DNA of 13,276 nt from JBBTQX01 sp964366055 (GCA_964366055.1 CAYISE010000017.1:1-13276); one strand, 5' to 3'; positions 6,124 through 12,184 are shown, numbered from the stretch's first letter. Program-made: numbers and translations. Notes: generated by a model from the letters alone, not told the origin.

Positions 6124-7164
6124 CTAACGGCGCGGCCATCGCGAGCGCGTATACGTTTCCACTTCGCTGAATTTGAGGTCAGTCGTGATGTTTCCGGTTC
6201 TCACGTAGAAGCGCTCGCTGTCGTTGAATTTTAGGTAAACCGGCCGGGCGCTGGACGCCACTTGGATGACGCACGCCTCGCGATTTTCAAGATTGCAGAA
6301 CCAAAGCTTCACCAGATGCCGGGATTCCGGCCCGATCATAGTATTGAATACTTGCGTGAAATGATTCTCAAATCCGTCGCTGTCTTTGCGCTGAAGGGTC
6401 TGATAATCGTTTTCCAGTCCCAAAGGTTTTTTAGAATTATCAACGCCGATGACCAGATAGCCGCCCTTGGAATTAAGGAAAGCGGCAACGGTTTTCATGG
6501 CGGCTTTCTCCAAATCGCGGTTTATCTGGCCGATTTTGTGGTCAAAACGGAGCGAGGATTTGAACTCAAGTTTTTCATTTTCGTCTTGCCCGATTATTCC
6601 GGCGATGTCCGGTTTTTCGGCAAATCCCTGAATATTGGGGTCAACGCATCTTTCAATCGTTTTCAGATAGTTCCGGGGGCGTGAGATTGTCGCGAGAATT
6701 ATTGAATCGCGATGGCGGCTCTCCAGATTGATGGAACCGTAATGGAGTAATTTCCCGAAGGGTCCCGAAGAAAGCGTGAGAGTCATGGATTTTTCAAGCG
6801 GAAAAATTTTATTCTTTCTGAAAAGCACTCCCCGCGAATGGGAGACGGCGCCCGAGCGGATTTCGTAGGATTCGTAGTACCAGTTCAGAAAGGCGTAGAT
6901 GGTTATGATAAGCTGGGCGCCGGAGAGAAATATCAGCTTCGCGATATCATAGGAAAGCAGGTTGGAAATAAAAATCTGATTGTAGAATTCGGATTTGTAA
7001 CTGCCGTGGCCGGTCACGAGAAAATAGAAGAGAAAGGCAACGACCTCAATCGCAATGAGATTGCGGATAAGGACTACCGGACTGCGCCTTATGGTCGCCG
7101 AGCCGTTCATTCCATTCATCAGTTTATAACAAAATGTGCGCGCATTACCACAAGCTCTTGACAT
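6124..7164 (-). CDS. membrane-anchored bacterial PH-like domain fused to a Schlafen AlbA_2 domain
   Basis: Two hydrophobic segments near residues 33-50 and 74-94 should be membrane helices. Residues about 97-170 (YYESYEIRSGAVSHSRGVLF, then PLEKS, GPFGKLLHYGSINLES) look like a bacterial PH domain of the DUF304/YdbS type. Residues about 195-335 look like a Schlafen AlbA_2 (AAA_4) domain: EKLEFKSS, VAAFLNSKGGYLVIGVDN and RFYVRTGNITTDL. AlbA_2 proteins are variously linked to nucleic-acid binding and defence; no specific function can be assigned here. The soluble part probably faces the cytoplasm. Met16 (7119) or Met19 (7110) may be the real start, because the first 15 residues overlap the opposing promoter and no ribosome-binding site precedes any candidate. 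It converges on the helicase gene and diverges from the zinc-finger gene. Confidence 0.8.
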   Translation of the reverse strand: MSRACGNARTFCYKLMNGMNGSATIRRSPVVLIRNLIAIEVVAFLFYFLVTGHGSYKSEFYNQIFISNLLSYDIAKLIFLSGAQLIITIYAFLNWYYESYEIRSGAVSHSRGVLFRKNKIFPLEKSMTLTLSSGPFGKLLHYGSINLESRHRDSIILATISRPRNYLKTIERCVDPNIQGFAEKPDIAGIIGQDENEKLEFKSSLRFDHKIGQINRDLEKAAMKTVAAFLNSKGGYLVIGVDNSKKPLGLENDYQTLQRKDSDGFENHFTQVFNTMIGPESRHLVKLWFCNLENREACVIQVASSARPVYLKFNDSERFYVRTGNITTDLKFSEVETYTRSRWPRR

Positions 7165-7187
7165 GGAGTTCGTTTTTAGCGCATACT
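7158..7187 (+). promoter_or_regulatory. sigma70-type promoter for the zinc-finger gene
   Basis: A consensus -35 TTGACA (7158-7163) is followed after 18 bp by CATACT (7182-7187). The predicted start near 7194 gives a leader of about 55 nt. The -35 box overlaps the first codon of the opposing Schlafen-like reading frame. Confidence 0.6.
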
Positions 7188-7232
7188 ATTACGTAGTTAT
7201 TTAATTATTAAGCATTTCAAAATCCCAAAAAG

Positions 7233-7244
7233 AAAGGAGGTGAT
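7233..7244 (+). promoter_or_regulatory. full-length Shine-Dalgarno sequence
   Basis: AAAGGAGGTGAT is complementary over 12 bases to the standard 16S rRNA 3' tail and ends 4 bases before the ATG at 7249. It fixes the start at this ATG rather than at the GTG at 7240, which lies inside the ribosome-binding site. It is by far the strongest such site in the window. Confidence 0.9.
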
Positions 7245-7248
7245 ATAT

Positions 7249-7443
7249 ATGGGAGAGTTAAAGGAATGGGGTAAGGCGCTAACCAATTTGGTTAAGAGCG
7301 GTGGAATAAGTACCGGTGATCCGAATCCGAAAAAGAAGAGTTGGTGGTGTTGTCACTGTGGATATTCAAATTCCGGTGGCTCATCAAGCTGTTATGATTG
7401 CGGCCAAGAGAGATGTGAAGAGTGCAGAGAATTCGAACACTAA
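7249..7443 (+). CDS. 64-residue protein with a RanBP2-type zinc finger
   Basis: Function unknown. Residues 32-51 fit the RanBP2-type zinc-finger pattern W-x-C-x2-C-x3-N-x6-C-x2-C exactly (W32, C34, C37, N41, C48, C51). In eukaryotic proteins such fingers bind single-stranded RNA or ubiquitin. Two more cysteines, C56 and C59 in CEEC, and an extra C35 could extend metal binding. The first 30 residues are a charged helix-like segment followed by a Gly/Pro/Lys linker. There is no signal peptide or membrane helix, so the protein should be cytoplasmic. A near-consensus promoter, the perfect Shine-Dalgarno and a strong terminator make this an autonomous and probably well-expressed single-gene unit. 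It is divergent from the Schlafen-like gene. The finger call rests on pattern only; a generic double zinc ribbon is the alternative. Confidence 0.85.
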   Translation: MGELKEWGKALTNLVKSGGISTGDPNPKKKSWWCCHCGYSNSGGSSSCYDCGQERCEECREFEH

Positions 7444-7450
7444 AACGAGT

Positions 7451-7490
7451 AACTGCCGCGTACAATTCATCGTACCGGCAGTTTTTTGTT
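7451..7490 (+). terminator. intrinsic terminator after the zinc-finger gene
   Basis: AACTGCCG (7451-7458) pairs with CGGCAGTT (7476-7483), extended by an inner GTAC/GTAC stem after a one-base bulge. TTTTTTGTTTTT follows directly. It starts seven bases after the stop codon. Confidence 0.93.
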
Positions 7491-7513
7491 TTTGGAGAAA
7501 CGGCCTGCGCTGA

Positions 7514-7527
7514 GCGAGCGAAGCGAG
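7514..7527. repeat. GCGAGCGAAGCGAG short repeat, second copy
   Basis: This 14-mer is identical to 4707-4720 and lies just beyond the 3' end of the tRNA gene. It may form a small hairpin in the trailing transcript of the tRNA. GAGCGAAGCGAG-type words are common low-complexity elements in bacterial intergenic DNA, so function is uncertain. Confidence 0.5.
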
Positions 7528-7535
7528 TCGAAGTG

Positions 7536-7606
7536 CTGCCGGGCAGGGATTCGGACCCCGATACTGGGCTTCAAAGGCCCATGTCCTACCGTTAGACGAC
7601 CCGGCA
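7536..7606 (-). tRNA. tRNA-Gln (anticodon UUG)
   Basis: Read leftward, the 71-nt sequence folds as a full cloverleaf. The acceptor stem is TGCCGGG with CCCGGCA, the D arm GTCT/GGAC, and the anticodon arm TGGGC-CTTTGAA-GCCCA with anticodon TTG (complement of 7572-7574). The variable loop is short, and the T arm is CGGGG/CCCTG around TCCGAAT. The discriminator base is G, as usual for glutaminyl tRNA. CCA is not encoded, so a CCA-adding enzyme is needed. Confidence 0.95.
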
Positions 7607-7622
7607 ATTACTTTACTTATCA

Positions 7623-7651
7623 TTTATAATATAATTCTTAGGTGCAAGCAA
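7623..7651 (-). promoter_or_regulatory. promoter of tRNA-Gln
   Basis: Read leftward: -35 TTGCTT (7646-7651), 17-bp spacer, -10 TATAAA (7623-7628). It points at the tRNA 5' end about 17 bases further on. The -35 box lies within the first codons of the PurD-like gene. Confidence 0.55.
7630..7635 (+). promoter_or_regulatory. -10 box of the PurD-like gene, probable leaderless start
   Basis: A consensus TATAAT ends 7 bases before the GTG at 7642, so the mRNA would start at or next to the start codon. An overlapping TATAAT at 7625-7630 is an alternative. There is no convincing -35 and no Shine-Dalgarno. It is intertwined with the oppositely directed tRNA promoter. Confidence 0.4.
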
Positions 7652-8934
7652 CTTTATCACATAAATTTTTATTTGTAGGATGGGAAAGTTTGAGCGGCGA
7701 TCTGGCGTGGCAGGTAAAAAAAGAGGGGCACGACGTAAAGATTTATATAAAGAACGCCGATGACGCCGACGTGTATAACGGATTGTTGGAAAAAGTTTCC
7801 GACTGGAAGTCACACGCGGATTGGGCGGACGTGATTGTTTTTGATGATACCGGCTTTGGTTTATACGCCGACGATTTGCGCAAGAAAGGCAAACTGGTGG
7901 TGGGCGGCAGCGAATACACGGACAAGTTGGAAGAGAGCCGCGAATTTGGCCAGGAAGAGATGAAACGTCTGGGCATGTTGACGCTCCCGCATTATGATTT
8001 TGATAACTACGATGCCGCGTTGAATTTTATCATGGAGAATCCGGGTCGCTACGTGTATAAACCCTCCGGGTCTTTCGCTTCCGGTTTGAAGACCATCTTA
8101 TTTATCGGGTCGGAGGAAGACGGCAAAGATTTGTATGAAATCATCGCCCACAATAAAAAATTCCTGGAGAAAAAAATCAAGCGTTTTCAGCTCCAAAAAT
8201 TCGCCTCTGGAGTGGAAATCGCGGTCGGCGCGTTTTTCAACGGCAATGATTTTATTTACCCCGTCAACGTAAACTTTGAACACAAACGCTTATTCCCGGG
8301 CAATATCGGTCCGCTAACCGGAGAAATGGGAACGCTGATGTACTGGTCGGGCCCCAACACTATTTTTAGAACCACGCTTGAGAAAATGCGCGATGGATTG
8401 CGCAACGCGAAGTATGTCGGCTATGTGGACATCAACTGCATCGCCAATGCTCGCGGTATTTATCCGTTAGAATTCACCTGCCGTTTTGGTTATCCGACCA
8501 TCTCTTTGCAGATGGAAGGCATCACGAGTGAAATGGGAGAATTCCTGCATGCCATGGCCGCCGGGGAACAGTATGAATTGAAAACAAAAAAAGGATTTCA
8601 GGTCTGCGTGGTATGCGCCGTGCCGCCATACCCCTACGATGACCCGTCAATAATGGATGTTTATCGCGACTCCTCGGTATTGTTCAAAAAACCGAATGTT
8701 GACGGCATACATTTGGGAGACATTAAATTCGTTGATGGCGACTGGCGTATTGCCGGCAATTCCGGCTACGCGCTTGTTGCCACCGGGTCGGGCACTACCG
8801 TAGAAGACGCGCGCAAACAAACCTATGCTCGCATAGATAACATCATGCTCCAGAATATTTTCTATCGCACCGACATCGGTCTGGGCTGGTATGAAGACAG
8901 CGATAAACTGCAAACCTGGGGGTATTTATATTGA
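7642..8934 (+). CDS. PurD-like ATP-grasp ligase (phosphoribosylamine-glycine ligase family)
   Basis: PurD joins glycine to phosphoribosylamine in purine synthesis. The 430-residue product has PurD length. The N terminus KFLFVGWESLSGDLAWQVKK corresponds to the usual G-x-G-G-R-E-H-A-L-A-W region but lacks its Gly-Gly-Arg-Glu-His core. A central ATP-grasp part follows (YVYKPSG; GVEIAVGAFFNG; PLTGEMGT; YVGYVDINCIA). The C-terminal domain has VVCAVPPYPYD, then SGYALVATGSGTTVEDARKQ and FYRTDIG, matching the conserved YRxDIG end of PurD. GTG at 7642 is the first possible start because a stop lies immediately upstream. No other purine gene is nearby, and the altered N terminus means that the substrate may differ. 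The family is therefore named with confidence but the exact reaction is not. Confidence 0.8.
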   Translation: MQATLSHKFLFVGWESLSGDLAWQVKKEGHDVKIYIKNADDADVYNGLLEKVSDWKSHADWADVIVFDDTGFGLYADDLRKKGKLVVGGSEYTDKLEESREFGQEEMKRLGMLTLPHYDFDNYDAALNFIMENPGRYVYKPSGSFASGLKTILFIGSEEDGKDLYEIIAHNKKFLEKKIKRFQLQKFASGVEIAVGAFFNGNDFIYPVNVNFEHKRLFPGNIGPLTGEMGTLMYWSGPNTIFRTTLEKMRDGLRNAKYVGYVDINCIANARGIYPLEFTCRFGYPTISLQMEGITSEMGEFLHAMAAGEQYELKTKKGFQVCVVCAVPPYPYDDPSIMDVYRDSSVLFKKPNVDGIHLGDIKFVDGDWRIAGNSGYALVATGSGTTVEDARKQTYARIDNIMLQNIFYRTDIGLGWYEDSDKLQTWGYLY

Positions 8935-8937
8935 GTT

Positions 8938-9636
8938 ATGGATTTTATCAACTCATTTTTAACTCCCGTTTTGGTCTGGCTGCCGCGAGTGTTTTTCGGG
9001 GTTGTCATCGCGCTCGCGAGCGTGTTTTATTTTTTTATTCTCCGCAATCCCGAAAATCCGAAGCCCTATTTTAAGCGCCTGGCTTTCTGGTCAATTGGTT
9101 TTAAATTTTTCTACGCTCTGATTTTAACCCTCGGCCAGTATTTTCTCTGGAGCAAGGACCAATTCGGCCAATTATTTTTGAATCAGCCGCTCAAAATTCC
9201 AAGCGGGATTTCTCCGCTGGAACACCTGCCGCTTTTCTCCGATTCCGGAATCGGCTACTTCCTTTTTTATTCCTGGGGCCATTTTTGGCTGAACGCGATT
9301 TGGTCGGTCATCATAGCGTTAGTTTTTTGGTTTTTCCTGAAAGTGCTCCAAAAAAAAGAAGCCAGATTCTTTTATCCGGGCGAGACCGAACTGGGTTTTG
9401 TTCTGATGCTCGCGGTGGGTTGGCCGAACCTCGTAGTTTTTCTTCCACTGGCGTTTCTCGCAGTCGTTCTAATTTCACTCTTCCGGATGATTTTTATGAA
9501 AGAGGCCTACACCACTATCGGTTGGCCTTTCATTCTCGCGGCCGCCGCGACTTTTGTTTTCGGCCAGGCAATTATCGGCAATCTTAATTTGGAACTTCTT
9601 AAAATTTCCTTAAGCGCCCTTCCTGCGTTGGGTTAA
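8938..9636 (+). CDS. multipass membrane protein, possible degenerate prepilin-peptidase (A24) relative
   Basis: A 232-residue protein with hydrophobic segments near residues 12-35, 50-71, 105-135, 153-186 and 194-213. It starts 3 bases after the PurD-like stop, so the two are probably co-transcribed. The C-terminal half (GETELGFVLMLAVGWPNL at 148-165, a long helix, then TTIGWPFILAAAATFVFGQ) resembles the end of type IV prepilin peptidases, GDxKLxxxxGxxLGWP...IPFGPFLALG. If that alignment is right, the catalytic Asp of GD is Glu149 and the motif Lys is Glu151, so proteolytic activity is doubtful. No cysteine motif or methylase part is visible. I would otherwise call it an unknown membrane protein. 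It ends 3 bp from the convergent dnaX stop. Confidence 0.8.
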   Translation: MDFINSFLTPVLVWLPRVFFGVVIALASVFYFFILRNPENPKPYFKRLAFWSIGFKFFYALILTLGQYFLWSKDQFGQLFLNQPLKIPSGISPLEHLPLFSDSGIGYFLFYSWGHFWLNAIWSVIIALVFWFFLKVLQKKEARFFYPGETELGFVLMLAVGWPNLVVFLPLAFLAVVLISLFRMIFMKEAYTTIGWPFILAAAATFVFGQAIIGNLNLELLKISLSALPALG

Positions 9637-9639
9637 GTT

Positions 9640-10749
9640 CTACACGCTTTTTTCAATTAGAGCCGCTTCCAGAGGGATAATCGGGAATTGGCTGTAGCGC
9701 ATTTGGCCGTAGGCGTTTATCAGGGCTTTCAAAAGTTCCAGGTGCTTGTTCTGGAAAATTCCGGCGTGCGCCATAATTTTCTTCAGGTGGTCTTCCATCA
9801 ATTCGTTTATGAAGACGCTCTTCATCTCCGGGCTGGTCTTCAAAACCGCCACGCGCCGCAGATACTGAATTAAGTCCTTGGTAAACTGAACCAGATTGAA
9901 GCCGCCATCTTCTATCTCCGAAAGCGTTTGCAGGGATTTATCCGTCTCGCCGTTTAAAACCATGCCAGCGAAGTCCGAGAGTTTGTCAAACCCCACCTTT
10001 CCTATCATATTTTCCACCTCGGCCAGCGTGATGTTTTTGTCATTGCCGAAGGTAATCATCTGGTCTAAGAGGGATTCGGCGTCGCGGAAACTGCCCTCGG
10101 CGGAGGAGGCCACTAAATCCATCGCCTCGCGATCAATCTGGATTTTCTCCTCGGCAATTATTTTTTTGAGTTTGTTTATGATTTCGCCGCGGGTGGCTCT
10201 TTTGAAATGGAACTTCTGGGTGCGGGAGGAAATCGTAAGCGGCACCCTTTCAATTTCCGTAGTGGCTAAAATGATAATGACGCAAGCCGGCGGTTCTTCC
10301 AGAATTTTTAAAAGCGCGTTCCAGGCGAATTGCGTAAGCATATGCGCTTCATCCACGATAAAGACCTTGAACTGGCTCGCGGCGGGGGAGACGCGGACGC
10401 TTTCTTTCAGATTCCTGATTTCGTCAATACCGCGATTGGAGGCGGCGTCAATTTCAATCACATCCAAGCTCTGGCCGTCGTCAATCGCCCGGCAAGTGGC
10501 GCACTGGTTGCACGGCTCGCCTTTGGTTTTGAATTTTTCGTCTTGATTCCTTTTTTCGCAGTTGGCGATTTTCGCAATGAGCCGGGCGGTCGTGGTCTTG
10601 CCGGTGCCGCGGGGTCCGGCGAAAAGATAGGCGTGGGCGAGCTTGTCCTGGCGCGCCGCTTCCTTCAGAACGCGGACGATGTTTTCCTGGCCCAGCAGGT
10701 CCTCAAAATTGGCCGGCCGGTATTTTCTGTAAATGGCGAGGTTGGTCAT
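9640..10749 (-). CDS. dnaX: DNA polymerase III subunit gamma (short DnaX)
   Basis: AAA+ subunit of the clamp loader that places the sliding clamp on DNA. Seen: YRKYRP at the N terminus, Walker A GPRGTGKT (residues 45-52), zinc ligands C64, C80, C83 and C86, Walker B IVDEAH (131-136), sensor-1 ATTE and the SSRTQKFHF region containing the SRC-type arginine finger. It ends at residue 369, after the oligomerisation domain. The tau-specific tail that binds polymerase and DnaB helicase is absent, so this is a gamma-only form. It starts with ATG at 10749, overlapping by 17 bp the divergent reading frame of the PEBP gene. No clear Shine-Dalgarno is visible. Confidence 0.96.
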   Translation of the reverse strand: MTNLAIYRKYRPANFEDLLGQENIVRVLKEAARQDKLAHAYLFAGPRGTGKTTTARLIAKIANCEKRNQDEKFKTKGEPCNQCATCRAIDDGQSLDVIEIDAASNRGIDEIRNLKESVRVSPAASQFKVFIVDEAHMLTQFAWNALLKILEEPPACVIIILATTEIERVPLTISSRTQKFHFKRATRGEIINKLKKIIAEEKIQIDREAMDLVASSAEGSFRDAESLLDQMITFGNDKNITLAEVENMIGKVGFDKLSDFAGMVLNGETDKSLQTLSEIEDGGFNLVQFTKDLIQYLRRVAVLKTSPEMKSVFINELMEDHLKKIMAHAGIFQNKHLELLKALINAYGQMRYSQFPIIPLEAALIEKSV

Positions 10750-11296
10750 ATTCCAAGTTTACATCATTTTGGTTATCTTGGGGATTTCAGCTATCATAAT
10801 AGTAGTTTTATTCGCTATGGACATTCAAGAAAAAAACCTCGGCGGGCTGATTCTGAAAAGCTCGGCTTTCAAGGAAGGGGAGACGATTCCCGCTAAGCAC
10901 ACCTGTGACGGGGATAACGTGAATCCGTTTCTGGAAATTCGGAATGTGCCCATAGGCGCGCGAGGCCTGGCGATTGTGGTGGACGACCCCGACGCGACGG
11001 GCGGCCAGACCTGGGACCATTGGATTGTTTGGAACATTGAGCCGAAGACGCAGTACATTTCGGAGGACAATATTCCTTTCGGCGCGGCGCAGGGCAAGAA
11101 TAGCGCGGGACAAGAAAAATATTACGGTCCCTGCCCGCCGCGGGGCAAGGCGCCGCACCGGTATATGTTCAAGGCCTACGCGCTGGGTATTATTTTGGAT
11201 TTGCCGGCCGGTTCCTCCAAAGCCGAATTGGAAAAAGCGATGGCGGGACATATTCTCGACCAAACTACTCTTATGGGACTTTATCAAAGGAGGTAG
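10733..11296 (+). CDS. membrane-anchored PEBP family protein (YbhB/YbcL-like)
   Basis: Phosphatidylethanolamine-binding-protein fold, related to the Raf-kinase-inhibitor family; the bacterial role is poorly known. The PEBP domain covers about residues 38-187 with KHTCDGDNVNPFLEI, DDPDATGGQTWDHWIVWNI and YYGPCPPRGKAPHRYMFKAYA, which form the ligand pocket. Residues 5-27 are strongly hydrophobic (LVIFQVYIILVILGISAIII) and would anchor the protein in the membrane or act as an uncleaved signal. The ATG at 10733 includes this segment but overlaps the dnaX start by 17 bp and has no ribosome-binding site. A start at TTG 10742 or ATG 10817 is possible, the latter giving a cytoplasmic form. I prefer the anchored form because such a hydrophobic run is unlikely by chance. 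Confidence 0.88.
   Translation: MARLVIFQVYIILVILGISAIIIVVLFAMDIQEKNLGGLILKSSAFKEGETIPAKHTCDGDNVNPFLEIRNVPIGARGLAIVVDDPDATGGQTWDHWIVWNIEPKTQYISEDNIPFGAAQGKNSAGQEKYYGPCPPRGKAPHRYMFKAYALGIILDLPAGSSKAELEKAMAGHILDQTTLMGLYQRR
10799..10828 (-). promoter_or_regulatory. candidate dnaX promoter
   Basis: Read leftward: TTGAAT (10823-10828), 18-bp spacer, TACTAT (10799-10804), giving a leader of about 43 nt. It lies inside the membrane-anchor codons of the PEBP gene. Confidence 0.45.
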
Positions 11297-11333
11297 TTTG
11301 GTAATTTTTAATGATTGAGCGTTATAAATTTTC

Positions 11334-11663
11334 ATGTTTCAGTTTCCTTCGGGCGACCAAAAATATATCTGGACGATTCACGCCCGGCTCAAGATGAAAT
11401 ACTACGGGTTTTCGGAGAGCCGGATAAAAAGGATTATCCGTTTTCCCGCGCGGACGGAGGAGGGAATTGTGGAGAAAACCGTAGCGGTGATGCAGCCCGC
11501 CGGCACGAAACGATATCAGGAGATTTGGACGATGTATAAACTCGCCAAGCGGGTAAATACCAAAGCCATAAAAATAATCACGGCCTGGCGATATCCCGGG
11601 AAGAGTCCGGCCCGCGATCCGATTCCGCCGGAGGTGCTAAAAGAAATAAAATCGATTTTGTAG
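11334..11663 (+). CDS. small basic protein, DUF4258/BrnT-like
   Basis: A 109-residue basic protein of unknown function. The central pattern resembles DUF4258-type proteins, whose fold is related to RelE/BrnT toxins: WTIHARLKMKYYGFSESRIK, then a short strand with PARTEEGIVEKTVAVMQPAG, and KIITAWRYPG near the end. Proteins ending in this AWRYPG style are, as far as I recall, frequent in Patescibacteria. No antitoxin-like partner is adjacent, so a toxin role is not supported. The ATG at 11334 is the first possible ATG because an in-frame TAA lies 9 bases upstream. It has no Shine-Dalgarno; the AAAGGAGG at 11287-11294 is too far away and belongs to the Arg-Arg codons ending the PEBP gene. It is probably co-transcribed with the PEBP gene. 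Confidence 0.72.
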   Translation: MFQFPSGDQKYIWTIHARLKMKYYGFSESRIKRIIRFPARTEEGIVEKTVAVMQPAGTKRYQEIWTMYKLAKRVNTKAIKIITAWRYPGKSPARDPIPPEVLKEIKSIL

Positions 11664-11687
11664 TAAATTTATGGCGAAAATTACTAC

Positions 11688-11719
11688 CCTCAATATAGGA
11701 CATATGTCCTATATTGAGG
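11688..11719. repeat. 32-bp perfect palindrome
   Basis: Two 16-bp arms with no spacer, left arm CCTCAATATAGGACAT and the right arm its exact complement, centred between 11703 and 11704 inside CATATG. It begins 24 bases after the stop of the DUF4258-like gene. No T-run follows, so it is not a standard intrinsic terminator. It could be an operator, a recombination or attachment site, or a cruciform. Confidence 0.9.
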
Positions 11720-11821
11720 CAACGAATTTAATCAATATACAGGGTTTTAAATAAAAAATTCTTTGAACGGCCGACGCTTAAAGTGGTCTAAAAAGTATTA
11801 CCGGTTTTATGTTGAAAAATA

Positions 11822-11857
11822 AAAAGCGATAACCTAATGAATAGGTACATCGCTTTT
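11822..11857. terminator. bidirectional intrinsic terminator
   Basis: A 9-bp stem AAAAGCGAT (11822-11830) with ATCGCTTTT (11849-11857) encloses an inner ACCT/AGGT stem. It lies 12 bases before the stop of the convergent small membrane-protein gene and serves both directions. Its architecture resembles the terminator at 3671-3705. Confidence 0.85.
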
Positions 11858-11869
11858 GTTCTAGATACC

Positions 11870-12118
11870 TCACATTTTGAGATATCTAGGATAACGCCAT
11901 TGTTTGAAATTGGTTGCTGATTCATAGATCAGAACCAGAAGCCACGCGATGACCATGAGAATACTCCAGAGATTTCTTTTCCAGTCGCTAAACTCCATCT
12001 CTCTATCTCTGATCAGCTTCTCTTCTAGCCCATCCAATCTTTGCTGATACCACTTGTTCGCCCACGATCCACATACCCACGCAACCGCTACAATGATGAT
12101 CAATGTGGTGTTTAACAT
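11870..12118 (-). CDS. small two-helix membrane protein
   Basis: An 82-residue protein of unknown family. Hydrophobic segments at residues 5-19 (TLIIIVAVAWVCGSW) and 50-66 (LWSILMVIAWLLVLIYE) should span the membrane. They are separated by about 30 highly charged residues (QQRLDGLEEKLIRDREMEF) that may form a helix or coiled coil on one face. AAAGGAG (complement of 12127-12133), 8 bases from the ATG, and a strong promoter support a real, separately expressed gene. Base composition and codon choice look less GC-rich than in neighbouring housekeeping genes, which could indicate transfer or relaxed selection. A holin-like or stress-type small membrane protein is conceivable but unsupported. Confidence 0.78.
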   Translation of the reverse strand: MLNTTLIIIVAVAWVCGSWANKWYQQRLDGLEEKLIRDREMEFSDWKRNLWSILMVIAWLLVLIYESATNFKQWRYPRYLKM

Positions 12119-12144
12119 GCCAAATTCTCCTTTATGATGGATGG

Positions 12145-12173
12145 TTGATTGGATATTATTTAGTTTGTATACT
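12145..12173 (+). promoter_or_regulatory. sigma70-type promoter for ychF
   Basis: TTGATT (12145-12150), 17-bp spacer, TATACT (12168-12173). Predicted start near 12180, leaving a leader of about 42 nt before the ychF ATG. Confidence 0.6.
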
Positions 12174-12184
12174 GTGCTGAAAAT

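Noticed and set aside
10157..10166. A7 run in dnaX as a tau/gamma programmed frameshift site
   Set aside because: It lies mid-domain near codon 197, far from where gamma/tau frameshifting occurs, and the gene continues normally past it.
11287..11294. AAAGGAGG as ribosome-binding site of the DUF4258-like gene
   Set aside because: It lies about 40 bases before the ATG and is explained by the Arg-Arg codons ending the PEBP gene.
11671..11754. 27-codon ORF crossing the 32-bp palindrome
   Set aside because: No ribosome-binding site and no recognisable sequence; it probably exists only because a short frame is open by chance.
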